64,000 nt of DNA from Tepidimonas alkaliphilus (GCF_007556595.1 NZ_VJNB01000009.1:48787-112786); one strand, 5' to 3'; counted from the first letter of the stretch, positions 22,897 through 32,835 are shown. The notes: a model not told the origin generated them from the sequence alone. Program-made: numbers and translations.

Positions 22897-23505
22897 ATCG
22901 CTACGCCCCGTCCCAGTTCGTTTCGAGATCGCCGCCAGCGCGAAGAGCGGCAGCATCGTCTGAACCGTGAAATCACCGCCCCCGAGGTGCGCCTGACCGG
23001 GCCGGATGGCCAGCAGATTGGCATCGTGCCGCTGCAAGAGGCGCTTCGCATGGCCGGCGAGCTCGACGTGGATTTGGTTGAGATCGCCCCGATGGCCAAT
23101 CCGCCGGTGTGTCGGCTGATCGATTACGGCAAATTCAAATACGCCGAGCAAAAAAAAGCTGCCGAAGCCAAGGCCAAGCAAAAGGTCATCGAGGTCAAGG
23201 AAGTCAAGTTCCGGCCCGCCACCGACGAGGGCGACTACCAGGTCAAGCTGCGCAACATCCGTCGCTTTCTGGATGACGGCGATAAATGCAAGGTGACGAT
23301 GCGCTTCCGCGGGCGCGAGATCACGCACCAAGAGCTCGGTTTGGCCCTGCTGGAGCGCATCCGCCAGGATTTGGGCGACACCATTGTGGTCGAGCAGTTT
23401 CCCAAGCTCGAAGGCAAGCAGATGATCATGATGATCGCGCCGGCGCGCAAAAAAGGCGGCGGCGCGCCCAAGGCTGAAGCCCCTAAAGCCAGCATCACGG
23501 CTTGA
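22897..23505 (+). CDS. infC: Translation initiation factor IF-3
   Basis: Binds the 30S subunit, prevents early 50S joining and proofreads start codons. The conserved N-terminus [14 protein letters not shown] is encoded upstream of the first ATG/GTG/TTG option (GTG 22987 would cut into it). The reading frame extends back to an ATC at 22897, preceded by AAGGAAA, giving a 202-residue protein (translated from initiator Met, then ATPRPSS). IF-3 genes are known to start with rare codons (AUU in E. coli) so that IF-3 represses its own translation. The C-terminal domain and Lys-rich tail are intact. Confidence 0.93.
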   Translation: MATPRPSSFRDRRQREERQHRLNREITAPEVRLTGPDGQQIGIVPLQEALRMAGELDVDLVEIAPMANPPVCRLIDYGKFKYAEQKKAAEAKAKQKVIEVKEVKFRPATDEGDYQVKLRNIRRFLDDGDKCKVTMRFRGREITHQELGLALLERIRQDLGDTIVVEQFPKLEGKQMIMMIAPARKKGGGAPKAEAPKASITA

Positions 23506-23557
23506 TGCGCCGTTGGGGCGGCGCGGGACACTTCGCTGCGCGTGCCGTTGCGCACGA

Positions 23558-24541
23558 TTACACGCCCCACGCAGCCACTGAACCGCTCGAAAGCAGCGCG
23601 GCATAGCGCCCTTTGCCGACCACGGCCAGCGCCAGCACCGCTTGCGGGCGACTCGTGCGCTCGCGTGCGCTTCTCAATGGCGCTTGCCACGCCGCTTTGC
23701 GTTCTCCGCTTTGCAGGCTCCAAAGGGCGACCTCGCCGTAAGCGCTGCCGGTGACCAGCCGGCGGCCATCGGCGGTGAAGGTCAGGGTTGTGAAGCCTGC
23801 TCGCTTGGGCCCAATGGGTGGCGCGGCAGGCTCCCCGTCGCGCAAGTGCCACAGCCGCACCGGCCCGATGCCGGGCGCGGCGGCCAGCATCCGCTCGTCG
23901 GGCGACAGCGCCAAGGCGCGGATCGGTGCGCCCAGCGCCCAGCGATGGCGCACGGAGCCGTCGGTCAGATCCCAGACGCGCACCAGCCCATCGTCGCTGC
24001 CGGTCACGCCCAGCCGGCCGTCCGCGGTAAGCGCCACGCAGCCGACCGCCGCGTTTTGCGGGATGGGGGTCGGCCGTCCCTGCCTTGGCGGCGGCAGATA
24101 CCAGGCCAACATGCCCTGCGTGCCGATGAGCAGGTGCTCGGCGTTGGCGGTCAGCGCCACCGCGCGAATCGGGCTGCCCATCTCCCAAGGGCCCACGTGG
24201 CGCTGACGCCCAGGTTGCCACAGGTGCAACCGCCGACCCGCGGCGGTGGCCAGCCAGGAGCCGTCGGGCGCAGCAGCGCAGGCGCGCACTGCGGCGGTTT
24301 CAGGGTGATCGGGCATGTCATGCGTGAAGCGCGCCAGTTCGCGTCGGGCGCGCCAATCCCACAGCGTCGCTTCGCCTTGCAGCGTGCCAACCAGCACCCG
24401 CTCGCCCTGCACGAAAAAGCAGCCGCACTGCGCCCCCGGGGCTGCCACCGGAAACAGCGCCGGTGCGGCCTCGGCACAGTGGCCCGCCAACGCCAGCGGG
24501 ACGGCCAGCAGCGCGCGGCGAGGCAGAAGGACGTGTGTCAT
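23558..24541 (-). CDS. Exported WD40/beta-propeller repeat protein
   Basis: A 327-residue protein with at least five WD40-like blades, recognisable by VRVWDLTDG, VRLWHLRDG, VALWSLQSG, LHLWQPG and ATLWDWRA. The N-terminus MTHVLLPRRALLAVPLALA resembles a Tat-type signal (RR followed by a hydrophobic stretch), so it is probably periplasmic. Molecular partners are unknown. It is inserted in reverse orientation between infC and rpmI, genes normally contiguous. I chose the ATG at 24541 because it begins the signal peptide; longer in-frame starts read through the rpmI leader. Confidence 0.75.
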   Translation of the reverse strand: MTHVLLPRRALLAVPLALAGHCAEAAPALFPVAAPGAQCGCFFVQGERVLVGTLQGEATLWDWRARRELARFTHDMPDHPETAAVRACAAAPDGSWLATAAGRRLHLWQPGRQRHVGPWEMGSPIRAVALTANAEHLLIGTQGMLAWYLPPPRQGRPTPIPQNAAVGCVALTADGRLGVTGSDDGLVRVWDLTDGSVRHRWALGAPIRALALSPDERMLAAAPGIGPVRLWHLRDGEPAAPPIGPKRAGFTTLTFTADGRRLVTGSAYGEVALWSLQSGERKAAWQAPLRSARERTSRPQAVLALAVVGKGRYAALLSSGSVAAWGV

Positions 24542-24552
24542 GAGAGGGAGTG

Positions 24553-24558
24553 TATAAT
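24553..24558 (+). promoter_or_regulatory. Candidate -10 element for rpmI-rplT
   Basis: A perfect TATAAT sits just upstream of the WD40 gene start and 124 nt before rpmI. No good -35 lies 16-18 nt upstream. A promoter here would restore rpmI-rplT expression uncoupled from infC by the inverted WD40 gene. The leader of about 115 nt could also hold an L20-binding autoregulatory structure, which is known in other bacteria but not shown here. Confidence 0.45.
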
Positions 24559-24681
24559 GTGGGGCTTTCCATAGAAGCGACTGGCAGGGCCAGGCTCGAA
24601 TCAAGACTGTGCACGGTGGGCAGCCGCGCGCAGCGCCCTGCGGTGGCAATCATCCTTGACTTGATTCGCGAGGAAGCCATC

Positions 24682-24885
24682 ATGCCCAAAATGAAGACCA
24701 AAAGCGGGGCGAAAAAGCGGTTTCGCGTGCGTCCCGGCGGCACCGTCAAGCGCGCGCAGGCGTTCAAGCGCCACATCCTGACCAAAAAATCCACCAAGAC
24801 CAAGCGTCAATTGCGCGGTCCGGCCAATGTGCACGAGCGCGATTTGGGTCATATCGCCCAAATGATGCCGTATGCCGGCTTGTGA
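24682..24885 (+). CDS. rpmI: 50S ribosomal protein bL35
   Basis: A 67-residue, very basic protein beginning [14 protein letters not shown] and ending MMPYAGL, the complete bL35 pattern. The ATG at 24682 is preceded by GAGGAAG. rplT follows after 36 nt. Upstream is the divergent WD40 gene rather than infC. Confidence 0.97.
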   Translation: MPKMKTKSGAKKRFRVRPGGTVKRAQAFKRHILTKKSTKTKRQLRGPANVHERDLGHIAQMMPYAGL

Positions 24886-24921
24886 GCGGCAGCGCGACAC
24901 TGTTGAACGAAGGAGCTAAAC

Positions 24922-25293
24922 ATGCCTCGCGTAAAACGTGGTGTGACGGCGCGCGCCCGTCACAAGAAAGTGTTGGCGCTGGCCAAAGGCTTCCGTGGCC
25001 GTCGTAAGAATGTCTTCCGCGTCGCCAAGCAGGCGGTGATGAAGGCGCAGCAATACGCCTATCGTGATCGCCGCGCTCGCAAGCGCGACTTTCGCCGTCT
25101 GTGGATTGCGCGCATCAACGCCGCTGCGCGCGAGCTGGGCTTGACCTACAGCCAGTTTGCCCACGGGCTGCGCAAAGCGGCCATCGGCATCGACCGCAAA
25201 ATGCTGGCTGATCTGGCCGTGCGCGACCAGGCGGCGTTTGCCGCCATCGTCGAGCGCGCCAAAGCCAGTTTGGCGCCGGCGGCGGCTGGGTGA
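24922..25293 (+). CDS. rplT: 50S ribosomal protein bL20
   Basis: A 123-residue rRNA-binding protein needed early in 50S assembly. It begins [18 protein letters not shown], with the long basic N-terminal helix and the globular domain ([18 protein letters not shown]). GAAGGAG lies before the ATG. It follows rpmI on the same strand and is separated from pheS by a strong hairpin. Confidence 0.97.
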   Translation: MPRVKRGVTARARHKKVLALAKGFRGRRKNVFRVAKQAVMKAQQYAYRDRRARKRDFRRLWIARINAAARELGLTYSQFAHGLRKAAIGIDRKMLADLAVRDQAAFAAIVERAKASLAPAAAG

Positions 25294-25338
25294 ATTCACG
25301 CGATGCGGTGCGCAGCCAAAAGCACCGCCGGTGTTTCG

Positions 25339-25372
25339 AAAGGCCAGCAGCCGGGCGCGCTGCTGGCCTTTT
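25339..25372 (+). terminator. Intrinsic terminator/attenuator between rplT and pheS
   Basis: AAAGGCCAGCAG (25339-25350) and CTGCTGGCCTTT (25360-25371) form a perfect 12-bp stem with a 9-nt loop, ending in TTTT. It lies 45 nt after rplT and 49 nt before the pheS ATG, so it either ends rpmI-rplT transcription or attenuates pheST. Confidence 0.85.
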
Positions 25373-25421
25373 GTGTTGAGGTCACCTCGGCGTGGCCTGT
25401 GTTCTTCCGATGGATCCCGGC

Positions 25422-26492
25422 ATGAACGACCTCGACTCGCTGGTGCAGGCGGCGCGCGCGCAGTTCGCGCAGGCCGCCACGCCGCAGGAACTGGACAACG
25501 CCAAGGCCCGCTTCCTGGGCAAGCAGGGGCTGCTGACCGAGCGCATGAAGGCGCTGGCGCAACTGGCGCCCGAGATGCGCAGGGCCGCCGGCACCGCCAT
25601 CAACGAGGCCAAGCAGGCCATCGAAGCGGCGCTGCAGGCGCGCCGCGCCGAGCTGGCCGAGGCCGAGCTGCAGCGCCAGCTGGCCGCCGAGGCGCTGGAC
25701 GTGACGCTGCCGGGCCGCCAGCGCGGCCAGGGCGGGCTGCACCCGGTGAGCCTGACGCTGGAGCGCATCGAGGCGATCTTCGGCTCGATGGGCTTCGAGG
25801 TCGCCGACGGACCGGAGATCGAGACCGACTGGTTCAACTTCACCGCGCTCAACACCCCGGCGGACCACCCGGCGCGCTCGATGCACGACACCTTCTACGT
25901 CGAAGGCGGCACGCCCGAGGCGCCGCTGCTGCTGCGTACGCACACCAGCCCGATGCAGATCCGCCACGCGGTGCAGCACGTCAAGCGCGCGCGCGCCGCG
26001 GCTGGCGACGACGGGGCGGGGCTGTTCGCCGGCGAGATGCCGGAAATCCGCGTCATCGCCCCGGGGCGCACCTACCGCGTGGACAGCGACGCCACGCACT
26101 CGCCCATGTTCCACCAGTGCGAGGGGCTGTGGATCGGCCGCGACGTCAGCTTCAAGGACCTGAAGGTGGTCTTCACGGCGTTCTGCCGCGCGTTCTTCGA
26201 GACCGATGACCTGAAGCTGCGCTTCCGGCCGAGCTTCTTCCCGTTCACCGAGCCCAGCGCCGAGATCGACATCCAGTTTGCCGGCGGCCCACTGGCCGGG
26301 CGCTGGCTGGAGGTGGCCGGCTCCGGCCAGGTGCACCCCAACGTGGTGCGCAACATGGGGCTGGATCCGGAGCACTACATCGGCTTTGCGTTCGGCATCG
26401 GGCCGGACCGCCTGACGATGCTGCGCTACGGCGTCAGCGACCTGCGCCAGTTCTTCGAGGGCGACCTGCGCTTCCTGGCGCAGTTCCGCTGA
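25422..26492 (+). CDS. pheS: Phenylalanyl-tRNA synthetase alpha subunit
   Basis: Catalytic subunit of the alpha2-beta2 class II enzyme. The 356-residue protein has an N-terminal coiled coil (1-90, tRNA contact), [10 protein letters not shown], the motif 2 region with [10 protein letters not shown], and motif 3 [17 protein letters not shown] chose the ATG at 25422 (MNDLDSLV) because homology starts there; an in-frame GTG at 25392 adds ten unrelated residues. pheT follows after 33 nt. Confidence 0.96.
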   Translation: MNDLDSLVQAARAQFAQAATPQELDNAKARFLGKQGLLTERMKALAQLAPEMRRAAGTAINEAKQAIEAALQARRAELAEAELQRQLAAEALDVTLPGRQRGQGGLHPVSLTLERIEAIFGSMGFEVADGPEIETDWFNFTALNTPADHPARSMHDTFYVEGGTPEAPLLLRTHTSPMQIRHAVQHVKRARAAAGDDGAGLFAGEMPEIRVIAPGRTYRVDSDATHSPMFHQCEGLWIGRDVSFKDLKVVFTAFCRAFFETDDLKLRFRPSFFPFTEPSAEIDIQFAGGPLAGRWLEVAGSGQVHPNVVRNMGLDPEHYIGFAFGIGPDRLTMLRYGVSDLRQFFEGDLRFLAQFR

Positions 26493-26525
26493 AGCGTCCC
26501 GCACCCGACGACGACCGAGGTCACG

Positions 26526-28946
26526 ATGCAGTTTCCCGAATCCTGGCTGCGAAGCTTCTGCAACCCAGCATTGGACAGCGACCAGCTGGCCGAGCTGCTG
26601 ACCATGGCCGGCCTCGAGGTGGAGGAGGTGCGCCCGGTGGCGCCGCCGTTTTCCCGCGTGGTGGTGGCCGAGATCCTCAGCGCCGAGCCGCACCCCAACG
26701 CCGACCGGCTGCGCGTCTGCCGCGTGGACGCGGGGCAGGGCGAGCCGTTGCAGATCGTCTGCGGCGCGCCGAACGCGCGCGCCGGCATCCGCGTGCCGTG
26801 CGCGCTGGTGGGCGCGGTGCTGCCCCCGGGCGCCGACGGCAAGCCGCTGGAGATCCGCGTCGGCAAGCTGCGCGGGGTGGAAAGCCACGGCATGCTGTGC
26901 TCGGCGCGCGAGCTGGGCCTGTCGGACGACCACGGCGGGCTGCTGGAACTCGCCGCCGATGCGCCGGTCGGGCGCGATCTGCGCGAGGCGCTGGCGCTGG
27001 ACGACCGCATCTTCACGCTCAAGCTCACGCCCAACCTCGCGCATTGCCTGAGCGTCCACGGCGTGGCGCGCGAGGTGGCGGCGCTGACCGGTGCGCCGCT
27101 GCACGCCCCGGCCATCGCGCCGGTTGAGCCGCGCCACGGCGAGGTGCTGCCGGTGCGCATCGACGCGCCGGACCTGTGCGGGCGCTTCACCGGCCGCGTG
27201 ATCCGCGGTATCGACCCCGCGGCCAGGACCCCCGACTGGATGGTGCAGCGCCTGGCGCGCTGCGGCCAGCGCAGCATCTCGGCGCTGGTGGACATCTCCA
27301 ACTACGTGATGTTCGAGCTGGGCCGCCCGTCGCACATCTTCGATCTGGACCGGATCCACGGCGGCCTGCAGGTGCGCTGGGCTCGGGCGGGCGAGACGCT
27401 GGAGCTGCTCAACGGCCAGACCGTGACGCTGGACGAGACGGTGGGCGTCATCGCCGACGAGCGCGGCGTGGAGTCGCTCGCCGGCATCATGGGCGGGCAG
27501 GCCACGGCGGTGTCGGACGCCACGCGCCACGTCTATGTGGAGGCGGCGTTCTGGTGGCCGCACGCGATCGCGGGCCGCGCGCGCCGCTTCAACTTCAGCA
27601 CCGAGGCCGGGCACCGCTTCGAGCGCGGGGTCGATCCGAGCACGACGCGCGAGCACGTGGAGCGCATCACGCAGCTGATCCTGGAGATCTGTGGTGGCGA
27701 GCCCGGCCCGATCGACGACCACGTCGTCAACCTGCCGCAGCCGCAGCCGGTGACGCTGCGCGTGGCGCGCGCGGCCAAGGTGATCGGCATGCCGCTGACG
27801 CAGGCGCAATGCGCCGAGCCGCTGCGCCGCCTGGGGCTGCAGGTGGCCGAGGGCGACGGCGTGCTGACGGTGACGCCGCCGCCGTACCGCTTCGACCTCC
27901 AGATCGAGGAGGATCTGATTGAGGAGGTGGCGCGCGTCATCGGCTACGACCGCCTGCCGGATGCGCCGCCGCTGGCCCCGGTGCTGCCGCGCGTGCGGCC
28001 GGAAGGGCGCCGCTCGCCGTTTGCGCTGCGGCGCCAGCTCGCGGCGCTGGGGTACCAGGAGACGATCAACTTCAGCTTCGTCGAGGAGCGCTGGGAGCGT
28101 GATTACGCGGGCAACGACGCGCCGATCCGGCTGCTGAACCCGATCGCCAGCCACTTAAGCGTGATGCGCTCCAGCCTGATCGGCAGCCTGCTGGCGGTGC
28201 TGCGCCACAACGTGGATCGGCGCGCCTCTCGTGTGCGGGTGTTCGAGATCGGCCGCGTGTTCCGCCGCGACCCCGCGGTGCCGGACGGCGACACGACGGT
28301 GGCCGGCATCGATCAGCCGCTGCACGTCGCGGGGCTGGCGTGGGGCGATGCGTGGCCGCTGCAGTGGGGCGAGCGCGCCCGGGCCGTCGATTTCTACGAC
28401 GTCAAGGGCGATGTGGAGGCGCTGCTGGCGCCGCGCGTGGCCACCTTCGAGCCGGCGACGCACCCGGCGCTGCATCCGGGCCGCTGCGCGCGCATCGTGC
28501 TGGACGGGCGCGCGATTGGCGTGATCGGCGAGCTGCACCCGCGCTGGCGCCAGGCCGAGGGCTGGACGCAGGCGCCGGTGCTGTTCGAGCTCGACCTCGA
28601 GGCGGTGCTGCCGCGGCCGCTGCCGCAGGCGCAGCCGGTGGGCCGCCACCAGCCGGTGCAGCGCGACCTGGCGGTGGTGGTGCGCGAGCAGGTGACGCAC
28701 GCCGAGCTGATGGCCGCCATCGAGGCGGCGCGCCAGCCGTGGCTGCGCGCGGCGGTGCTGTTCGACGTCTTCCGCCCGAAGACGGGCTCGACCCCTTCGG
28801 GCCTGAGCGAGGGCGAGAAGAGCCTGGCGGTGCGGCTGACGTTGGAGCGTGATGAGGCCACGCTGACCGACGCCGAGATCGACGCCGCGGTGGCGGCGGT
28901 GCTGCAGTCGCTGCAGGCGCGGCTGGGGGCGCGGCTGCGCGCCTGA
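26526..28946 (+). CDS. pheT: Phenylalanyl-tRNA synthetase beta subunit
   Basis: An 806-residue subunit with the N-terminal EMAP-II-like tRNA-binding domain (about 40-150; [13 protein letters not shown]), the B3/B4 editing domain, the B5 domain, a catalytic-like core, and a C-terminal FDX-ACB anticodon-binding domain starting near [14 protein letters not shown]. Full length. It is co-transcribed with pheS and followed by ihfA after 41 nt. Confidence 0.97.
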   Translation: MQFPESWLRSFCNPALDSDQLAELLTMAGLEVEEVRPVAPPFSRVVVAEILSAEPHPNADRLRVCRVDAGQGEPLQIVCGAPNARAGIRVPCALVGAVLPPGADGKPLEIRVGKLRGVESHGMLCSARELGLSDDHGGLLELAADAPVGRDLREALALDDRIFTLKLTPNLAHCLSVHGVAREVAALTGAPLHAPAIAPVEPRHGEVLPVRIDAPDLCGRFTGRVIRGIDPAARTPDWMVQRLARCGQRSISALVDISNYVMFELGRPSHIFDLDRIHGGLQVRWARAGETLELLNGQTVTLDETVGVIADERGVESLAGIMGGQATAVSDATRHVYVEAAFWWPHAIAGRARRFNFSTEAGHRFERGVDPSTTREHVERITQLILEICGGEPGPIDDHVVNLPQPQPVTLRVARAAKVIGMPLTQAQCAEPLRRLGLQVAEGDGVLTVTPPPYRFDLQIEEDLIEEVARVIGYDRLPDAPPLAPVLPRVRPEGRRSPFALRRQLAALGYQETINFSFVEERWERDYAGNDAPIRLLNPIASHLSVMRSSLIGSLLAVLRHNVDRRASRVRVFEIGRVFRRDPAVPDGDTTVAGIDQPLHVAGLAWGDAWPLQWGERARAVDFYDVKGDVEALLAPRVATFEPATHPALHPGRCARIVLDGRAIGVIGELHPRWRQAEGWTQAPVLFELDLEAVLPRPLPQAQPVGRHQPVQRDLAVVVREQVTHAELMAAIEAARQPWLRAAVLFDVFRPKTGSTPSGLSEGEKSLAVRLTLERDEATLTDAEIDAAVAAVLQSLQARLGARLRA

Positions 28947-28987
28947 AAAGGCGGCAACCAAGGCGCGCCAGCTGCTACGATAGGCGC

Positions 28988-29359
28988 ATGGCGACCCGAC
29001 GCACCCCCCGCGCCGCTGCCGAAGCGGCGGACGAGCGACCGACGCTGACCAAGGCCGAGCTGGCCGCGGCGCTGCACGAGCGCATCGGCTTCAACAAGCG
29101 TGAGTCCAAGGAGCTGGTGGATGCCTTCTTCGCCCTTGTTGCCGAACGGCTGATCGCTGGCGAAGAGGTGCGCATCGCTGGTTTTGGCCAATTTGGCGTG
29201 CGCGACAAGTCGCCGCGGCCAGGGCGCAACCCCCGCACCGGCGAGCTGGTGCCGATCGCCGCGCGCCGGGTGGTGACGTTTCACGCCAGTCCTAAGCTCA
29301 AGGAAGCGTTGCAGGGCGGCGCGAGCCAGCGCGGCGAAATCCCGCTGGGGAATGAATGA
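28988..29359 (+). CDS. ihfA: Integration host factor alpha subunit
   Basis: A small DNA-bending protein of the HU/IHF family, heterodimerising with IhfB. The 123-residue protein has [37 protein letters not shown] and the DNA-intercalating arm [11 protein letters not shown]. An Ala/Arg-rich N-terminal extension (1-18) and C-terminal tail exceed the roughly 100 residues of E. coli IHF-alpha. The last 62 nt overlap the 3' end of the convergent transporter gene. Confidence 0.94.
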   Translation: MATRRTPRAAAEAADERPTLTKAELAAALHERIGFNKRESKELVDAFFALVAERLIAGEEVRIAGFGQFGVRDKSPRPGRNPRTGELVPIAARRVVTFHASPKLKEALQGGASQRGEIPLGNE

Positions 29360-30212
29360 TCCCGCTGGCCAGCGCGACGCCCACCAGAATCACCGCGCCG
29401 CAGACCAGCATCCACGGGGTGATCGGCTCGCCCAGCAGCAGCGCCCCGTAGGCCAGCGCAAAGACCGGGATCAAGAACGTCACCGTCAGCGTGCGCGCCG
29501 GCCCCGCCGCTTCAATCAAGCGGAAATACAGCACGTAAGCCAGTCCGGTGCACAAAACCCCCGCTGCGGCGGCGGCGCCCCAAGCTGAAAGGCTGCCGAC
29601 CGTGCCGGAGGGCCACCCCATCCACGCGGGCCACGCCAGCCCGATTGCCGCCCCGAGCAAGCTGCCTGCCGCGGTGGCCAAGGCGGGCACGCCCGCCAAA
29701 TACCGCTTGGTGTAGCTGGCCGCCACGGCATACAGCAGCGTGGCGCCCAAGCAAGCGATCACGGCCCAGCCGGTGCCGCCCGAGTGAAAATCAGCTTTGT
29801 CCCACGACAGCATGGCCACGCCGGCCAAGCCCAGCGCCAGGCCCACGGCGCGCCCGCGCTCAGGCCGCTCGCCCAGCCACGCCCACGCCACCAGCGCGCC
29901 AAACAGCGGGGTGGTGGCGTTAAGAATGGCTGCCAGCCCGGTGCTGATCGACAGCACCGCGTAGGCAAACAACCCAAAGGGAATCCCGGCGTTGAGCAGC
30001 CCCAGCGCGAGGATGCGCCCCGCGTGGCGGCGCAGTGCCGCGCCCTGACCCGCAAGCGCCACCATCGGCAGCAGCACCGCGCTGGCCACGGCCACCCGAA
30101 GCCACGCCGTGGCTACCGGCCCGAATTCCAGCGCCGCTTGACGGGTGAACAAAAACGACGCTCCCCACAAAGCGGCGAGCAAAACGAATTCGGCGGCCAG
30201 ACGCAACGTCAT
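29298..30212 (-). CDS. EamA/DMT-superfamily transporter
   Basis: A 304-residue inner-membrane protein with ten predicted helices in two EamA repeats (residues about 8-140 and 150-285). [14 protein letters not shown] at the start and [11 protein letters not shown] and [10 protein letters not shown] near the repeat ends are typical. Such carriers export metabolites or amino acids; the substrate is not predictable. Its 3' end overlaps ihfA by 62 nt on the other strand. Confidence 0.88.
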   Translation of the reverse strand: MTLRLAAEFVLLAALWGASFLFTRQAALEFGPVATAWLRVAVASAVLLPMVALAGQGAALRRHAGRILALGLLNAGIPFGLFAYAVLSISTGLAAILNATTPLFGALVAWAWLGERPERGRAVGLALGLAGVAMLSWDKADFHSGGTGWAVIACLGATLLYAVAASYTKRYLAGVPALATAAGSLLGAAIGLAWPAWMGWPSGTVGSLSAWGAAAAAGVLCTGLAYVLYFRLIEAAGPARTLTVTFLIPVFALAYGALLLGEPITPWMLVCGAVILVGVALASGIIHSPAGFRRAGSRRPATLP

Positions 30213-30332
30213 GGGGGCAAGGGGATGGTGGCGGGCGGCTCCTACGCAGCGTAAGCCGCATCAGCATCATAGGCCCCTCTACAATGACGGCCTGTCACCG
30301 ATCTGCCACCCGCTGGGGGCTTGCCTGCGACC

Positions 30333-31727
30333 ATGAACCGCGCGCTGTCTTTTCCCGCCCAAGCGTTCAAAGCCTACGACATCCGCGGCGTCGTGCCGGA
30401 GGTGATCGACGCGGCGTTCGCGCGCGCGCTGGGGCGGGCGTTCGGCGCACGCGCGGCGGCGCTGGGCGAGCGCACCGTGGCGGTGGGGCGCGACGGGCGG
30501 CTGTCCAGCCCGATGCTGGCCGAGGCGCTGATCGAGGGGCTGTTGGACGCTGGCGTGGACGTGCTCGACCTTGGCATGGTGACCACGCCCATGCTCTACT
30601 TTGCGGCGGCCACGCACTGCCGCAGCGGCATCCAGGTCACCGGCAGCCACAACCCCAAGCACCACAACGGCTTCAAGATGGTGTTGGCCGGGCGCGCGAT
30701 CCACGGCGAGGAGATCCAGGCGCTGCGCGCGGCGATGGAAAGCGGTGCGGCGGCGGCGCCCGTGCGCGGGCGGGTGCAGCGGCTGGCCATCCAGCCCGAA
30801 TACATCGCGCGCATCGCCGGCGACGTGCGGCTGGCGCGGCCGCTCAAGCTCGTCATCGATTGCGGCAACGGCGTCACCGGCGCCAGCGCCCCCGACCTCT
30901 TCCGGGCGCTGGGCTGCGACGTCACGGTCCTGTATGGCGAAGTCGATGGCGAGTTCCCGAACCACCATCCGGATCCGTCCAAGCCGGAAAACCTGCGCGA
31001 CCTGATCGCTGCTCTGCAGCGCACCGGCGCCGATCTGGGGTTTGCGTTCGATGGCGACGGCGACCGGCTCGGCGTCGTCACCCCCAGCGGGCAGAACATC
31101 TTTCCCGACCGGCAGCTGATGCTGTTCGCGCAGGACGTGCTGCGGCGCGTGCCGGGCGGCACCATCGTCTTCGACGTCAAGTGCAGCCAGCGGCTGGCGC
31201 CGGCGATCCGCGCCGCCGGCGGCGTGCCGCTGATGCACAAGACCGGCCACAGCCTGATCAAGGCCAAGATGCGCGAGGTCGGCGCGCCACTGGGCGGCGA
31301 GATGAGCGGGCACATCTTCTTCCAGGAGCGCTGGTATGGCTTCGACGACGGCAGTTACGCCGGCGCGCGGCTGCTGGAAATCCTGAGCCGCCACCCCGAC
31401 CCCGGCGCGGTGCTGGAGGCGCTGCCGACCAGCCACGCCACGCCCGAGCTCAACGTCGCCTGCGCCGAGGGCGAGCCGCACCGGCTGGTGGCCGAGCTGC
31501 AGCGCATGGCCCGCTTCGACCCGCCGGCCGAGGTCAGCACCGTCGACGGCCTGCGGGTGGACTGGCCGGATGGCTTTGGGCTGATCCGGGCCTCCAATAC
31601 GACGCCGGTGCTGGTGCTGCGCTTCGAGGGGCACACGCCCGAGGCGCTGGCGCGCATCAAAGCCGAGATGATGGCGCTGCTGCGCCGCGTCAAGCCCGAC
31701 GCCGAGATCGGCGCGGCGGCGCATTGA
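30333..31727 (+). CDS. algC: Phosphomannomutase/phosphoglucomutase
   Basis: Interconverts hexose 1- and 6-phosphates for LPS and exopolysaccharide precursors. The 464-residue alpha-D-phosphohexomutase has the phosphoserine loop TGSHNPKHHNG (S105), the metal loop D240-G-D-G-D-R245 and the sugar-binding GEMSGH. The ATG at 30333 is preferred to an in-frame TTG at 30321. It is followed by two glycosyltransferase genes on the same strand, consistent with cell-surface carbohydrate synthesis. Confidence 0.94.
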   Translation: MNRALSFPAQAFKAYDIRGVVPEVIDAAFARALGRAFGARAAALGERTVAVGRDGRLSSPMLAEALIEGLLDAGVDVLDLGMVTTPMLYFAAATHCRSGIQVTGSHNPKHHNGFKMVLAGRAIHGEEIQALRAAMESGAAAAPVRGRVQRLAIQPEYIARIAGDVRLARPLKLVIDCGNGVTGASAPDLFRALGCDVTVLYGEVDGEFPNHHPDPSKPENLRDLIAALQRTGADLGFAFDGDGDRLGVVTPSGQNIFPDRQLMLFAQDVLRRVPGGTIVFDVKCSQRLAPAIRAAGGVPLMHKTGHSLIKAKMREVGAPLGGEMSGHIFFQERWYGFDDGSYAGARLLEILSRHPDPGAVLEALPTSHATPELNVACAEGEPHRLVAELQRMARFDPPAEVSTVDGLRVDWPDGFGLIRASNTTPVLVLRFEGHTPEALARIKAEMMALLRRVKPDAEIGAAAH

Positions 31728-31737
31728 CGCGGCGCCC

Positions 31738-32835
31738 GTGTGGAAAGCCGCCGTGGCCGACGCCGTCCCCGCCACCCTCACCCCGGATCCCGACCCGGAG
31801 GTCATCGTCTTCAACCTCAAGCGGCGCTACACCGGGGTGTCGGCCACCGTCAACGCGCTGGTGCCGATCCAGGCGCGCCAGTGGCGGCTGGCCTACTGCG
31901 GCACGCCGCTGCCGCACGGCATGCCGGGCCTGACGCTGCGGCAGGCCATCGCCCTGTCGCGCCGACCGCCAGCGGGGCGGCCGTTCCGCATCTGGCACGT
32001 GCGCCGCGACCACGAGATGGCCGCGGGCCTGTGGGCGCGCGACGTGCTGCGGTTGCCGGTGCGGCTGGTGTTCACCTCGGCGGCGCAGCACCGGCACGGC
32101 TGGTTTCCGCGCTGGCTGATCAGCCGCATGGACGCCGTGATCGCCACCACGCCGAAGGCGGCCCGCTTCGTGCCCAACACCACGGCGGTGGTGCCGCACG
32201 GCATCGACCTGGCGCGCTTCGCACCGCCGCCGGACAAGCTGGCGGCCTGGGCCGACAGCGGCCTGCCGGGGCGCGTCGGCGTCGGCGTGTTCGGGCGCGT
32301 CCGGCCGGACAAGGGCACCGACGTGTTTGTCGATGCGATGATCGCCGCGCTGCCGCACCTGCCGGACGTGACGGCGGTGATCGCGGGCCGCGCGATGCCG
32401 CAGCATGAGGCCTACCAGCGCGCGCTGCAGGCGCGCATCGACGCGGCGGGCCTCGCGGATCGCATCCGCTTCCTCGGCGAGGTGCCGGCGGCCGAGGTGC
32501 ACCGCTGGTACCAGCGCTGCCTCGTCTGCGTGGCCTGCCCGCGCTACGAGCCGTTTGGCCTGACGCCGTTTGAGGCGGCGGCGTGCGGCTGCGCCGTGGT
32601 GTGCTCGCGCACCGGGGCGTTCGAGCAACTGGTGCAGCCCGGCGTCAACGGCGCGCTGGTGGACACCGGCGACGCCGCAGGGCTGGCCGCGGCGCTGCGG
32701 CAGGTGCTGATCGATCCGCAGGCTGCGGTGCGGATGGGGCAGGCCGCGCGCGCGCGGGTGGCGGAGCACTTCTCGCTCGAGCGCGAGGCGGCCGGCATCG
32801 GGGCGGTGTATGCGCGGCTGTTCAACGCCGGCTGA
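31738..32835 (+). CDS. Glycosyltransferase family 4, LPS-type
   Basis: A 365-residue GT-B fold glycosyltransferase. It has VVPHGIDLARF after the linker, GRVRPDKGTDVF at the start of the C-terminal domain, and the nucleotide-sugar-binding region PRYEPFGLTPFEAAACGCAVV with its E-x7-E motif. The start is GTG, 10 nt after the phosphomutase gene, and the 3' end overlaps waaA by 26 nt. The position next to waaA suggests a role in the LPS inner core. The sugar is unknown. Confidence 0.88.
   Translation: MWKAAVADAVPATLTPDPDPEVIVFNLKRRYTGVSATVNALVPIQARQWRLAYCGTPLPHGMPGLTLRQAIALSRRPPAGRPFRIWHVRRDHEMAAGLWARDVLRLPVRLVFTSAAQHRHGWFPRWLISRMDAVIATTPKAARFVPNTTAVVPHGIDLARFAPPPDKLAAWADSGLPGRVGVGVFGRVRPDKGTDVFVDAMIAALPHLPDVTAVIAGRAMPQHEAYQRALQARIDAAGLADRIRFLGEVPAAEVHRWYQRCLVCVACPRYEPFGLTPFEAAACGCAVVCSRTGAFEQLVQPGVNGALVDTGDAAGLAAALRQVLIDPQAAVRMGQAARARVAEHFSLEREAAGIGAVYARLFNAG

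Noticed and set aside
22987..23505. infC starting at GTG 22987
   Set aside because: It would remove the conserved N-terminal segment LNREITAPE; the ATC at 22897 gives the complete factor.
25303..25425. A 40-codon frame overlapping the rplT-pheS terminator and the pheS start as a leader peptide
   Set aside because: It has no ribosome site, and the Phe and Trp codons come after the terminator rather than before it, so it does not fit classical attenuation.
25296..28154. A 952-codon open frame antisense to pheS-pheT
   Set aside because: Shadow of two unambiguous synthetase genes, with biased composition and no recognisable domain.
30213..30332. A promoter for algC
   Set aside because: The 120-nt gap contains CTACAATG-like sequence but no credible -35/-10 pair at proper spacing.
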